In this document: piece by piece, positions 27,666 to 37,142 of the stretch | How positions within the stretch are numbered: position 1 is the first letter of the stretch | How the letters are laid out: the number at the start of each line of letters is the position of its first letter | DNA from: an uncultured Lutibacter sp. | GTDB taxonomy: Bacteria > Bacteroidota > Bacteroidia > Flavobacteriales > Flavobacteriaceae | Length of the DNA stretch: 64,000 nucleotides | NCBI RefSeq assembly: GCF_947493565.1 | Contig: NZ_CANLRG010000001.1 | Span: forward strand, 124,001 to 188,000 | Direction: 5' to 3' | Translations under genes and position numbers: made by a program | The notes under the pieces: generated by a model | Seen by the model: only the letters and a program-made list of their open reading frames with translations | What the model was told of the DNA's origin: nothing | Database searches by the model: none

Positions 27666-27669
27666 TATT

Positions 27670-28527
27670 CTATTCGCTTTTATATAGAATTATTTCTTCT
27701 ATTTTTTTAAAATCAGGTACATTTGGTACATGTTTGGAATCTTCTAGTAAAATAACTTTTTCTAAAGAAGGAAATAGTTGTTTCGCTCGTCTCATCATTT
27801 TTTTCCCAGGAAAAAGGATGTCTTTTTCAGCAGCGAAAATACTGATTGGTTTTTTTATATTTTTAGCTGAATCTTTAGTAATTACTGGAAGTGGTGAAAA
27901 ATCCATGTTGCAATATTGAAAAGTAGTTGACATGAAGTTTAATGCAAAATCATCGTAGTCTGAAAATAAAGAACCCATAACTTTCTTAATATACTTTTGG
28001 TTATTTGTTTTTATAAACTTTTTTAATGGTAGGAACATTTTGAATAAACCTACAAGAGGATTACCATTTACGATATAGACTGGAGCGATTAAGAAAGCCT
28101 GTCTAATTGGCGTTTCATTAAACTCTAGTGCTTTTAAACTAATGAAACCTCCAAAGGAAAAGCCTACAAGAGTTACTTCTTTAAGCCTAAGTTTTATAAT
28201 GATTTCAATAAGCCATTTTCCATAATCCAAAGATTTCATATCTAATCTATTCTCTGCACTTTTATTGGGTTGTGCTAACACATCTACCGCAAAAACGCAA
28301 TACTTTGATGATAAATTGAGGAAAGATTCTAAGATTTGTGGCGCACAACCTCCTGTTCCGTGAATCAGTATAAGCGGAGGTAAGTTAGTATCCCCAACGA
28401 TAATTACATTGGTTTTACCAAATTTGGTGTCCAGTAATTTTTCAGAATAATTTACTGATAACTCTTTTAGCTTTTGATTGTAAAGGTGTAGAATTTTAGA
28501 TTTTCCTTCTTGTGATTTGAAAAACAT
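27670..28527 (-). CDS. alpha/beta hydrolase
   Basis: A 285-residue hydrolase with no signal peptide. Oxyanion-hole HGTGG is at 56-60. The triad is Ser124 (GFSFGG), Asp236 (AAEKDILFP) and His266 (DSKHVPN). The short cap region spans about 150-210. Substrate is unknown: such enzymes act on esters, lactones or amides. It is the last intact gene of a minus-strand run of small enzymes (CPBP protease, cupin, MDR reductase) and is 29 bp downstream of the reductase gene. Confidence 0.88.
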   Translation of the reverse strand: MFFKSQEGKSKILHLYNQKLKELSVNYSEKLLDTKFGKTNVIIVGDTNLPPLILIHGTGGCAPQILESFLNLSSKYCVFAVDVLAQPNKSAENRLDMKSLDYGKWLIEIIIKLRLKEVTLVGFSFGGFISLKALEFNETPIRQAFLIAPVYIVNGNPLVGLFKMFLPLKKFIKTNNQKYIKKVMGSLFSDYDDFALNFMSTTFQYCNMDFSPLPVITKDSAKNIKKPISIFAAEKDILFPGKKMMRRAKQLFPSLEKVILLEDSKHVPNVPDFKKIEEIILYKSE

Positions 28528-28556
28528 AGACTGTTTGTTTTTTGATTGATGACTAT

Positions 28557-29519
28557 TTATGGATTGACGATTACTATATTACCCACTTTACGACCAGTTT
28601 CAAGATAGTGATGAGCTTCTGCGATATCTGGAAGCTTGTAGCTTTTATCGATATTTGTATAAAGTTTACCTTGTTTAAAAAAGTCTACCAATTCTAAAAA
28701 TAATCGTTTTAACTCCTCAGTCTTTTTTATGCCTGTAGCTGCAAATTTTACTTTCTTTGGATTAAATAACGTTTGACAAAGTATTTGACCACTTAATACT
28801 GGTGTCATAAAAATACCGTTAGAACTTATTAGATTTTTAGTGTCTTTATATGATAAGGTTCCAACCGAATCATAAATTACATTATACATCTCATTAATAT
28901 TAGTTATAGATGTTTTTGTGTAATCTATTATTTTATCTGCTCCTATAGATTTTACAAAATCAATATTTCTTGTGCTACAAACTGCTGTAACTTTTGCTCC
29001 CATTACTTTTGCTAATTGAACTGCTGCCGAACCTAGGCTTCCTGAAGCACCATTGATTAAAATATGTTGCCCTGGTTTTAAATCTGCAATATCTTTTAAG
29101 AAGTTATAAGAGGTTAAAAACCCATCGCAAACAGGTGCTGCTTCTTCATGTGAAATATTAGCTGGCTTGTTTTCAATAACCATATCTTCTGAAATACACA
29201 AATAGTCTGCATTACAACCATTGCTAAATAGTTTTTCGCCAAAGACCACATCACCTACTTTAAATTTTGTGATTTGCGAACCTACAGCCTCTACAACGCC
29301 TGAAAACCCTGTGCCTAAAGCCGTGTTTTTTGGTTTAAATAACCCTAAAAATAATCTCCCAAACTTTGGTTTTCCTTGGCGCATCATAGTATCAGCTCTA
29401 GTTACAGAAGATGCTTTAATTTTCACTAAAATCTCATTAGGTTTTGGTGATGGAATTTTAGTGTCAATTATCTGAATAACTTCTGGGGAACCGTATTTTG
29501 TATAAATTGCTACTTTCAT
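28557..29519 (-). CDS. zinc-independent MDR oxidoreductase (quinone reductase-like)
   Basis: A 320-residue medium-chain dehydrogenase/reductase. It has the GroES-like fold (KIKASSVTRADTMMRQG), a Rossmann nucleotide-binding site (LINGASGSLGSAAVQLAKVMGA) and no catalytic or structural zinc cysteines, which places it with NAD(P)H:quinone oxidoreductase/zeta-crystallin-like enzymes. It would reduce quinones or activated alkenes with NADPH. It lies between a CPBP protease and an alpha/beta hydrolase gene on the same strand. Confidence 0.9.
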   Translation of the reverse strand: MKVAIYTKYGSPEVIQIIDTKIPSPKPNEILVKIKASSVTRADTMMRQGKPKFGRLFLGLFKPKNTALGTGFSGVVEAVGSQITKFKVGDVVFGEKLFSNGCNADYLCISEDMVIENKPANISHEEAAPVCDGFLTSYNFLKDIADLKPGQHILINGASGSLGSAAVQLAKVMGAKVTAVCSTRNIDFVKSIGADKIIDYTKTSITNINEMYNVIYDSVGTLSYKDTKNLISSNGIFMTPVLSGQILCQTLFNPKKVKFAATGIKKTEELKRLFLELVDFFKQGKLYTNIDKSYKLPDIAEAHHYLETGRKVGNIVIVNP

Positions 29520-29594
29520 ATTACTCTTATTTATTGTAAAGTTGAACTTAATTAAGCTATTGAAGGTTCGTGTTTTACAATCGGAACTAGGTTT

Positions 29595-30380
29595 CTATAA
29601 AAATGGTGAGCCTATTACGTGAAAAACTAAATCCCAAACAATATGCACAATTATTGCTGCTAATAAACCACGTTTCCAATACACCCAACCAAAGAAAGAC
29701 CCTGTAATAAGATTACCAATCATGGTAGCACTAATAGTAACAAAAGTGAGGTTTGAAAAGTTTTTTGATAATGGTAGATGAATTAAACCAAAAAATATTG
29801 CAGTTATAATTATTCCCAACCAAACTACTTTTGCTGATGGTCTATCTACGTTTCTAAAAAATTGAATTATTGCTATTACAAGAGACATCAACCCTAAACG
29901 AAAAATAATTTCTTCTGTAATTCCTGCTGAAAAAGATACAATAGCATAATACAACTTAGAAGGTCTGTCCATGATAGTTGTTACTGGATAGTAATTTCTA
30001 ACTAACTTATGAAATACAAGTATTATTAATGCTAAGATTACACTAAAGCCAATAGGGTACAGAAGTTTTTTAAACGAAAAAGAGTTTTTTGTGTTTTTTT
30101 CTTTTGAAAAAAAACTTTCTATTACTGGTGCTCCCAATTTAGCTTTTCTTGATAACCATAAGCCAACAAAAACTAAGATAATACCTAAAATAAGGCCATA
30201 AATCCCTGTTTGTATTACATCACTAAATATGGAATCTGATAGCTTTACATTTGCATCTCCTGCCTCAATTTTTAATCGTTTTAATTCTCTACTAAAGGGA
30301 ATGTTTAGCAGTGTACCTATTATAAATAAGGCAACAATAACTACTGCTGTTTTAATGCGATTAAAGTTGATTTTTCTCAT
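29595..30380 (-). CDS. CPBP intramembrane glutamic protease
   Basis: A 261-residue multispan membrane protein. The Abi/CPBP (Rce1-like) motifs are intact: Glu156-Glu157 and Arg161 (TEEIIFR), FxxxH at 197-201 (FFGLIH) and a later His246 (VHIVWD). Other than Rce1, bacterial members include bacteriocin-immunity and sensor-processing proteases, so the substrate here is open. The start overlaps the stop of the cupin gene by 20 bp, so they are translated together. Confidence 0.88.
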   Translation of the reverse strand: MRKINFNRIKTAVVIVALFIIGTLLNIPFSRELKRLKIEAGDANVKLSDSIFSDVIQTGIYGLILGIILVFVGLWLSRKAKLGAPVIESFFSKEKNTKNSFSFKKLLYPIGFSVILALIILVFHKLVRNYYPVTTIMDRPSKLYYAIVSFSAGITEEIIFRLGLMSLVIAIIQFFRNVDRPSAKVVWLGIIITAIFFGLIHLPLSKNFSNLTFVTISATMIGNLITGSFFGWVYWKRGLLAAIIVHIVWDLVFHVIGSPFL

Positions 30381-30738
30381 TTTTTTGTTCTTTGATTAAT
30401 TTTGTAATCTCTGTTTTTACATTTCCTGTATGTAAGGTTGTTTTACTTTCAATCAATAGTATGACACATTCTTTTTTTGATGATACTTTATGGCTTACGC
30501 CTTTGGAAACCACAAATAGATCTCCTCTTTGCATAGTAAAACTTGGTTGTTTCTCTAATTCCATAACTAATGAACCTTCTAAAATGTAAAATAACTCATC
30601 TTCTTTTTCGTGCATATGCCAAGGAACTTTATCGCCCTTAATTTTGGCAATTTTCACATATTCGTTATTTACCTCAGCTATTATTTTTGGTGAATAATAG
30701 GATTGCAATTTTTTAATTTGATCCTTTATGTTTATCAT
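30361..30738 (-). CDS. small single-domain cupin
   Basis: A 125-residue beta-barrel protein. Cupin motif 1 reads PWHMHEKEDELFYILEGSL and motif 2 QRGDLFVVSKGVSHKVS, with two His and one Glu in motif 1 plus a His in motif 2 as probable metal ligands. It could bind a small ligand or be an isomerase or dioxygenase. It overlaps the CPBP protease gene by 20 bp. Confidence 0.85.
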   Translation of the reverse strand: MINIKDQIKKLQSYYSPKIIAEVNNEYVKIAKIKGDKVPWHMHEKEDELFYILEGSLVMELEKQPSFTMQRGDLFVVSKGVSHKVSSKKECVILLIESKTTLHTGNVKTEITKLIKEQKNEKNQL

Positions 30739-30748
30739 TTCAAATGTA

Positions 30749-32227
30749 TTATTCGTCTTCTTTCAATAATTTGTTTAATGTTTTTTTGGAATCCTCACTG
30801 CCTAATTCAACTGCTTTTGTATAACACTTTACAGCCTTATCTTTTTGATTATATTTTAAGTAAGCCTCACCCAATGAATCCCATAAATTACCATCTTCAG
30901 GGAATAATTTCACATTAAGTTTAAACAATCCTAAAGCCCAACCAGGTTGTTTTTCTTTTTTCAAACGGCCATAGCCAAGTCGGTTTAGTATGCAGTGGTC
31001 GTTAAATTCATCTTTAAGTTCTTTTTTTAAATAAGCTGGTAGTTTTTCTACATTTTTAGATGAATTGGTTTTCATAAATTCATGAATCAATTCATAAATG
31101 TTTTTTGAAATTGGGGTAGGGGTATAATTTGTATTAAAAACCATCTTACCAATTTCTCTGGCAACGTATTCTGATTCATTTCCTAAAAACGCATTTGTTA
31201 TGTATATAACAACTACATCATCATCCACAAACCTGACAAAATCCGCAAAATATAATCCATTACTACCATTATGAGCAACGATTTTAGTTTCTTTATCACT
31301 TTTAGATATTGCCCAGCCATAACCATAATACGATGTCATTTTATCATTCTCGGCTACATATGGTGTTTCTTGGATTTCTCTAGTTTTTGATGTTAAAACG
31401 ACATTGTTTTTTAAAGCAACATGCCATTTGTATAAATCTTCAATAGTAGAATGAATGTCGCCTTTACCTATACTATACCAATGGTTGTTATTGTAAGGCA
31501 GATGTTGTTGGGTTGTTCCCCAATCTGCCCATTTCTCATCAGTTCTATTATAGTAGTACCCATGTGCTAGCTTTTCGCTATTAAAGTTAAAGCTTTTATA
31601 ACCTGTACTTTTTAAATGAGCAGGTTCAAATAGGTGTTCCTTTAGAAAAGCATTATAGGTTTGGCCTGAAACCAACTCTAATATAACCGTTAACATAATG
31701 TAGTTTGCATTTGCATATTGGTACTTTGTGCCAGGTTTAGAGTGTAATTCAGATTCAAAAAACTCTTTTAAAAATTGTTCTTTACTAGCTTCATCATATC
31801 TAAAACCACCTGTTCTATTAGAAATTCCTGATGTGTGCGTAAGTAATTGATGAATCGTTATATCGCTCTTATCAATAGGTGTTTGGGTAAAATATGAGCT
31901 TATTTTATCTGATGTTTTAATTTTTCCTTGTTCTACCAATTTTAAAATTGCAGATGCCGTAAATTGTTTAGTTACTGAACCAATATTAAAAACAGTTGCT
32001 GGTGAGTTGGGAATTTTATTTTTTCGATCTGCCCATCCGTATCCTTTAGACAAAATAACTTCTCCCTGTTTAGCAACTAAAACAACTCCAGAAAAGCCAT
32101 TTGTTTCGCTTGCCTTTAAATAAGCGTCAATGTTATTAAAGAGCTTTTTATTCGTGTTTTGAGAAAAAACGCTGAAGGTTGAAAGCGTAATAAGTACAAA
32201 AAATAGTGTTTTAGTAAACGATTTCAT
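30749..32227 (-). CDS. secreted serine hydrolase (class C beta-lactamase fold) with TPR tail
   Basis: About 492 residues from ATG 32227. The signal peptide ends near FSVFSQ. A penicillin-binding-protein-like domain follows with Ser84-x-x-Lys87 (GSVTKQ), a YAN motif (YQYANANY) and HNG in place of KTG. The last 80 residues form TPR-type repeats (GNLWDSLGEAYLKYNQKDKAVKCYTKAVELG). Such enzymes are esterases or peptidases more often than true beta-lactamases. The start lies 1 bp after the stop of a 54-aa membrane peptide gene, so the two are coupled. It is one of four serine hydrolases of this fold in the window. Confidence 0.9.
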   Translation of the reverse strand: MKSFTKTLFFVLITLSTFSVFSQNTNKKLFNNIDAYLKASETNGFSGVVLVAKQGEVILSKGYGWADRKNKIPNSPATVFNIGSVTKQFTASAILKLVEQGKIKTSDKISSYFTQTPIDKSDITIHQLLTHTSGISNRTGGFRYDEASKEQFLKEFFESELHSKPGTKYQYANANYIMLTVILELVSGQTYNAFLKEHLFEPAHLKSTGYKSFNFNSEKLAHGYYYNRTDEKWADWGTTQQHLPYNNNHWYSIGKGDIHSTIEDLYKWHVALKNNVVLTSKTREIQETPYVAENDKMTSYYGYGWAISKSDKETKIVAHNGSNGLYFADFVRFVDDDVVVIYITNAFLGNESEYVAREIGKMVFNTNYTPTPISKNIYELIHEFMKTNSSKNVEKLPAYLKKELKDEFNDHCILNRLGYGRLKKEKQPGWALGLFKLNVKLFPEDGNLWDSLGEAYLKYNQKDKAVKCYTKAVELGSEDSKKTLNKLLKEDE

Positions 32228-32228
32228 T

Positions 32229-32393
32229 TTATGATTTTTTTTTACCACCATATTCTAACGCAGCACCTATGGCAATGCCTAGAACAAACCATAATTGCAT
32301 ATTTGAGGTTAAATAACCTATAATAATACCTAGTATAATTCCTATTCCTAATTTTACTCCTTTTTTACTTTTTTTAGTTTTCATTTTTTTCAT
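32229..32393 (-). CDS. small two-helix membrane protein (54 aa)
   Basis: A 54-residue frame starting MKKMKTKKSKKG, with two short hydrophobic glycine-containing helices (LGIGIILGIIIGYLTS and LWFVLGIAIGAALEYGG) and a lysine tail. It is too short for usual gene callers, but the start, composition and the TAA-A-ATG junction with the serine hydrolase gene make translation very likely. The GxxxG-like helices suggest self-association. Function is unknown; a membrane partner of the secreted hydrolase is one possibility. Confidence 0.65.
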   Translation of the reverse strand: MKKMKTKKSKKGVKLGIGIILGIIIGYLTSNMQLWFVLGIAIGAALEYGGKKKS

Positions 32394-32474
32394 TTTTATT
32401 GATTGTATTAATTACTTTCAAAAATAGGATGAATGATTGGGTTTAAAGTTCTATTTTAAGAATCAGAACTAAGT

Positions 32475-32996
32475 TTAAGAATTAAATATCGTTGGGTGGT
32501 TATTAACAACAAATTGATTTAATTTTTCTTTGGATATAACTTCTGGATAAGACATTACCAATAAATCAATTTTACGATTATCAATGCTTGAAGGCACTTT
32601 GTAATTATGTAAGTTCAACTTGAAACCTAATCGTTCATAAAATTTGATTCGTCTTTTATTAAGTGGGCTATCAGGTAATTCAACTTCTAGTAAAGTAGGT
32701 TTAGAATTACTTTTTATAAACTCTTGTAAAATTTTGGCGCCATATCCTTTATTTCTAAGAAGCTTTGAAACAGCAAAGTGATCGATATATTGAAAATCTT
32801 TAAAATTCCACCACAAGATAAATCCAATAAAAACATCATCTTGTACAAAGAGATCAAATTTATAGCTATGGTTACCAAACAGTTTAGTTTGGGCCTTTAA
32901 TGTCCTTCTTTCATAAATCGGAAAGGCTTCTTCATAAAGTTTCCAAGCTGAATAGAAATAAGTATTGTCAATGGTATTCAAACTAATTTGTCGCAT
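32475..32996 (-). CDS. GNAT family N-acetyltransferase
   Basis: A 173-residue acetyltransferase. The acetyl-CoA loop reads FAVSKLLRNKGYGAKIL (the GNAT Q/RxxGxG/A motif as RNKGYG), followed by the strand LLEVELP and RRIKFYERLGFKL. Substrate is unknown. It stands between two serine hydrolase genes, separated from each by 40-80 bp. Confidence 0.88.
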   Translation of the reverse strand: MRQISLNTIDNTYFYSAWKLYEEAFPIYERRTLKAQTKLFGNHSYKFDLFVQDDVFIGFILWWNFKDFQYIDHFAVSKLLRNKGYGAKILQEFIKSNSKPTLLEVELPDSPLNKRRIKFYERLGFKLNLHNYKVPSSIDNRKIDLLVMSYPEVISKEKLNQFVVNNHPTIFNS

Positions 32997-33041
32997 AGGA
33001 AAACGTATTTTTCAGTTTTAGCAATTACACAAAACATAAGC

Positions 33042-35000
33042 TTAATTCAGCTTAACTGCCGTTTGTCCGTACAAGACAAATGAATTATAATTACTCGACT
33101 TTAAAAATTTGACATTGACTCCAGTGTTTGGATTGATGAAACTTATTTCTTCGTCTTTTATTGGAATGAGGTTATAGGTGTCACCATTTGGAAAGTACAA
33201 TGAAAGTTGGTTTATTTCATCATTAAAACTTATAGAAAGATCAACCTGACTATTCCATTTGTATTTACCTATAAGCTGTTTTAAAAATGCTGTATCTAAA
33301 TGATTTCGTTTAACAGATGTGCGTTTAAAGTGATTCCAATTGTATAATTGTGAAGCTGATAACAGCAATTCATTGCCAAGTGCGCCACCATTATCCGAAT
33401 TGATTAAATACACCAATCCTTTTCCTGTATTAAGGTCTATGGTCATACCAGTTCGGTACCCAGCATTACCTCCATAGTGGGTGATTGCAAAACCTTTTTC
33501 TGATTTATCTACTATTAACCCATAAATATGTCCATCACGTTCTTGATTGAGTATCGATTGAATTTCTGACTTTGAAAAAATTGAGCTTTTACCTTGAAAT
33601 CCTTTGTAAATTTCAATTAAAAATTTTGCCATATCAACTGCATTACTCCAAAGCCCAGCTGCTGCTTGTTCTGGGTGATTTCTCCAACCTCCATCTAAAA
33701 CAACACCATTTGACGTGTATCCTTTTGCTATTTTGCTTGAATCTGTTGGTTGCAATGGTTGCGTAAATTCGGAATTCTTCATATCAATGGGTTTAAGTAT
33801 CCATTGGTTCATAATATTAGAAAACTCGTCATTAAAAATATCCTGAATTGCCACCTCTGCTAAAGTATATCCACCTCCTGAATACGCTAACATTTCATTA
33901 GGTACCGAGATTACTTCTATTTTTGGTGAATTAACGCCTTCACTACCTTTTAAAATAGCAATATCAGTTGGTATAGCAAGGTTTTTAGCATAGCCTTGGT
34001 AACCTCCTGAAGTAATACCAGAAGTATGCGCAAATATATTTCGGAAGGTTACTGGGTTTTCAGCGGTTTGTTTGCCTTGTGGCAATTGGTAACGCTGCAA
34101 GTAGTTTTCAATATTCTCATCTAAATCTATTTTTCCTGCCGTATGCATACGTAAGGCTGCAAAAAAAGTTACTGGTTTAGATAAAGATGCCGCTTGAAAA
34201 ATGCTATTATCGTTTAAATTTTGGCCTAAAAAACTTGGGTTTTGATAAGTATCAGTCCATTCTATTTTACCATCATTGATAACTGCAAGCGAGAGAGCAG
34301 GTATTTTATAGTCGGCCATTTTATTTGCTATGGTACTAAAGTTCTCAGGCTCTTCTAAAAACTTCACTTTTCCAATGATATGATTCCCTAACTGAACTTT
34401 GTTTTTTGATGGTTTATCAAAATACTCAATTAGCTCTTCGTTATAAACAAAATCATCTTGTTTTTGAGTTAGTTTAATGAAATTTTTAACTTTTGGTGCA
34501 TACAGCCAAACTTCATCTACAACCGCATTATAGCCTCTGGAATTTGTGATGTTACCATTGTAGTGAATTGTGTATGCCATAAAGGTTCCTGCTTCTACTT
34601 TTTCTTCTTTGTAAGATAAAACTTCAGCTTTTAGTTGTTGTTTTCCTGTTGTACCATCTTGACTTGTCCAGTTTTCTTTATAAATCCACGTTTTACCTAC
34701 TTTAAGAGGCCAATGGTACTTTGGTGTTTTACTTTTTTTAGGTTTTACAATATCTGTAACCGGAATGGTGTCTTTACCAATTGTTATTCGCAATTCACCA
34801 TCAACATCTATGATTTCTCGTGTATCTGTTCCTTCAGACCTCGTCTCTCCTTTTGTGGTTACACCTTTATACTTCCACACCCATTTTTCTCCTGCTTTGT
34901 AATCAGATAAAATTGGTTGTGTCGTTACATTAGAATTTAGCTGACCTTTACAAGCGCTAAAAAGCACTAACGCAATAAATAATTTGATATATAGTTTCAT
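33042..35000 (-). CDS. large serine hydrolase lipoprotein (beta-lactamase fold)
   Basis: About 652 residues from ATG 35000 (upstream in-frame starts lack a signal). The lipobox LFSACKG gives lipidated Cys17. Residues 25-210 are a beta-rich region with WVWKYKG and GKTWIYKENW repeats, a non-catalytic N-terminal module. The rest is the PBP-like domain with SxxK (ASLSKPVTF), Tyr in YSGGGYTL and the HYGGNAGYRTG motif. It follows its probable regulator gene (35081-36883) by 80 bp and is in the same minus-strand run. Confidence 0.88.
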   Translation of the reverse strand: MKLYIKLFIALVLFSACKGQLNSNVTTQPILSDYKAGEKWVWKYKGVTTKGETRSEGTDTREIIDVDGELRITIGKDTIPVTDIVKPKKSKTPKYHWPLKVGKTWIYKENWTSQDGTTGKQQLKAEVLSYKEEKVEAGTFMAYTIHYNGNITNSRGYNAVVDEVWLYAPKVKNFIKLTQKQDDFVYNEELIEYFDKPSKNKVQLGNHIIGKVKFLEEPENFSTIANKMADYKIPALSLAVINDGKIEWTDTYQNPSFLGQNLNDNSIFQAASLSKPVTFFAALRMHTAGKIDLDENIENYLQRYQLPQGKQTAENPVTFRNIFAHTSGITSGGYQGYAKNLAIPTDIAILKGSEGVNSPKIEVISVPNEMLAYSGGGYTLAEVAIQDIFNDEFSNIMNQWILKPIDMKNSEFTQPLQPTDSSKIAKGYTSNGVVLDGGWRNHPEQAAAGLWSNAVDMAKFLIEIYKGFQGKSSIFSKSEIQSILNQERDGHIYGLIVDKSEKGFAITHYGGNAGYRTGMTIDLNTGKGLVYLINSDNGGALGNELLLSASQLYNWNHFKRTSVKRNHLDTAFLKQLIGKYKWNSQVDLSISFNDEINQLSLYFPNGDTYNLIPIKDEEISFINPNTGVNVKFLKSSNYNSFVLYGQTAVKLN

Positions 35001-35080
35001 TTCGAATAAATTGATTACATAATAACACAGCAAAAATAACTTTAAATAAGGGCTTAAAAGTTCTATTTTAAAAATCAGAA

Positions 35081-36883
35081 CTAACTTGAAGTATTACTCT
35101 TTACAAAAGAATTTGGTGTAATACCTTCTATTTTTTTAAAGAAGGTGTTGAACACAGTTTTAGAATTAAAGCCACTATCATAAGCGACAGCCATTATAGT
35201 TAGATCTTTGTTTTCTTCTAAAAGAATACGTTCTTTAAACTCGTTAATCCTATAAGTATTGATATATTCAGAGAAGTTTTTATCGAAGCCTTGGTTTAGT
35301 AATTGAGATACATAATTGGTTGGCAGTTCTAAATAAGAGGCTAAATCTTTTAATGATAAATCTGGGTTTAAGTACAGTTTATAGTCTATCATAATCTGCT
35401 CAAGTTCTTTTGTGTACTTCTCTATTTCGTCTCTATTTAATAGTGTTTGTTTGTACTTTTTCTTTTGTTTATAGTTGACGTTATCAGGAATGGCTTTTAG
35501 CATGATGCTTTTAAAGCGTTTATTGTTTTTTATTGGTTTTATTATGGGTTCTGTATTCAGCAATAAGATTAAAGGTAAATGGTTCTCAAAAGCTTGCTCA
35601 ATAAGATCTAATGCCTTATCGTAGTTATTCAATAGTACATTTACCAAAATTAAGAAGTTGAAAGCCTTATCTATATGGTTCGATTGTAAATAGGTTTCAA
35701 GTTCTACTACCTTTTCATTACATTTTTCAAGATCATTTATTTTTGCGTAACACATTGCCAAGCCACCTAATTGTGTTAAATCGGTTATTGGAACACCTTT
35801 TAGATCATCGTAATAATTAATAGCTTCTTGATGTTTCCCTGTGAGCAAAAAACATTCTCCTATGTATAATGGCGGAAAAGGTAAATCAGGATTTAATTCT
35901 AATGCCTTTTGTAAGTAGGGTATTGCTTCGTTGTACTTTTCTTGAAGGTACAGTAAAAATCCTTTGTAATGATGATTCATTGCAGAGAAAGGATCTAGCT
36001 GTAACGCTTTATCTATGTAATTTTGCGCTGAATCTAATTTCCCTTCAACGGTTAAATAGTTAGAAATGGTTAAGTAAATATCGTCTGCTGGTTGAATTTC
36101 AAGGGCTCTATTTGCGTGTTCATACGCTTTCTTTAAATCCCAATTTTGCCAAGATTCTACCCAAGATAAGTTTAATTGTACTCTTGATGAATTGGGATTA
36201 AGCTCTATAGCTTTGTCAAAAAAAGGTTGTGCTTTTTGAAAAGCCTCATAAGCTGGTAATAATCCAAGCGTTCCCATATAAATATAGCTCAGATTTATGT
36301 CTAAATAAGGATTTAAAAAATTAGGTGCTTTTTCTGTAATACCTTTTAAAATATCTATACCTTTCAGTGAGCTAGCAATATCTAACTTCATAATGTAATA
36401 CCTACCTTTCAAATATTCTTTGTAAATATCTACAGGAACATCAATAGGTTCTACTAGCTTATCTTCTATTTCAAGATGACCTATATGCTCTCTTAATTTT
36501 TCTGCAATAAACAAGCTTATCTCATCTTCAATCTCAAAAACATCTTGAGGGTTTCTATCAAAGGTTTCTGACCAGAAATGATAATCGTCTAAAGTATCAA
36601 TCATTTGCACTGTGATGCGCATTTTATTTTTTGATGTTCTAACACTACCTTCAATAAAGGTAGCCACCTTTAATTTCTCCCTAATCTCTTCTGCTGTTAC
36701 TTTTTTGTTTTTAAAATAAAATGAGGATGTACGGGAAGTAACAGAAAGGGCTTTAATTCTAGCTAGCGCATTAATAATTTCTTCTGTTAATCCATCACAG
36801 AAATACTCATTATCTAAGCTATTACTCATATTTTGAAATGGTAATACTGCAATAGATTTTTTGTTTATATTATTTAAAGCCAT
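35081..36883 (-). CDS. TolB-like/TPR/AraC-family regulator
   Basis: A 600-residue cytoplasmic regulator made of three modules. Residues 8-125 are a TolB/FlgO-like domain (SIAVLPFQNMSN...YFCDGLTEEIINAL, then IEGSVRTSKNKMRITVQMIDT), seen with adenylate cyclases and TPR regulators. Residues 150-450 are TPR repeats. Residues 500-595 are an AraC-type double HTH (PTNYVSQLLNQ, then DSGFNSKTVFNTFFKK). It is a paralogue of 50661-52433. Both sit immediately upstream of serine hydrolase runs, so each probably regulates its own cluster. There is no receiver or sensor domain, so the TPR part must sense a protein or peptide. Confidence 0.9.
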   Translation of the reverse strand: MALNNINKKSIAVLPFQNMSNSLDNEYFCDGLTEEIINALARIKALSVTSRTSSFYFKNKKVTAEEIREKLKVATFIEGSVRTSKNKMRITVQMIDTLDDYHFWSETFDRNPQDVFEIEDEISLFIAEKLREHIGHLEIEDKLVEPIDVPVDIYKEYLKGRYYIMKLDIASSLKGIDILKGITEKAPNFLNPYLDINLSYIYMGTLGLLPAYEAFQKAQPFFDKAIELNPNSSRVQLNLSWVESWQNWDLKKAYEHANRALEIQPADDIYLTISNYLTVEGKLDSAQNYIDKALQLDPFSAMNHHYKGFLLYLQEKYNEAIPYLQKALELNPDLPFPPLYIGECFLLTGKHQEAINYYDDLKGVPITDLTQLGGLAMCYAKINDLEKCNEKVVELETYLQSNHIDKAFNFLILVNVLLNNYDKALDLIEQAFENHLPLILLLNTEPIIKPIKNNKRFKSIMLKAIPDNVNYKQKKKYKQTLLNRDEIEKYTKELEQIMIDYKLYLNPDLSLKDLASYLELPTNYVSQLLNQGFDKNFSEYINTYRINEFKERILLEENKDLTIMAVAYDSGFNSKTVFNTFFKKIEGITPNSFVKSNTSS

Positions 36884-37100
36884 TACTAAATTATTTTACT
36901 AGTTAATTCTACAAAAACTATAATTTATCTTTAGCATCAAGAAGAAAAAAGAAAGTAAGTTACTTCCCAATACAACATTTAACTTTCCTTATAAATAAAG
37001 GATTCTGAAAGATTGGGCTACAAATAAGGTACAAATCTTGTCAGATAAGAGAAATTAGATGGTAAATATTAATAGTTTCGTTTTCCAAATATAGCATAAA

Positions 37101-37124
37101 AAAACCGCTCATTTGAGCGGTTTT
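37101..37124. terminator. bidirectional hairpin terminator
   Basis: AAAACCGCTC and GAGCGGTTTT around ATTT, flanked by A- and T-runs, 19 bp past the stop of the DUF6266 gene. Confidence 0.8.
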
Positions 37125-37142
37125 TAAATAAAAGCACCAAAA

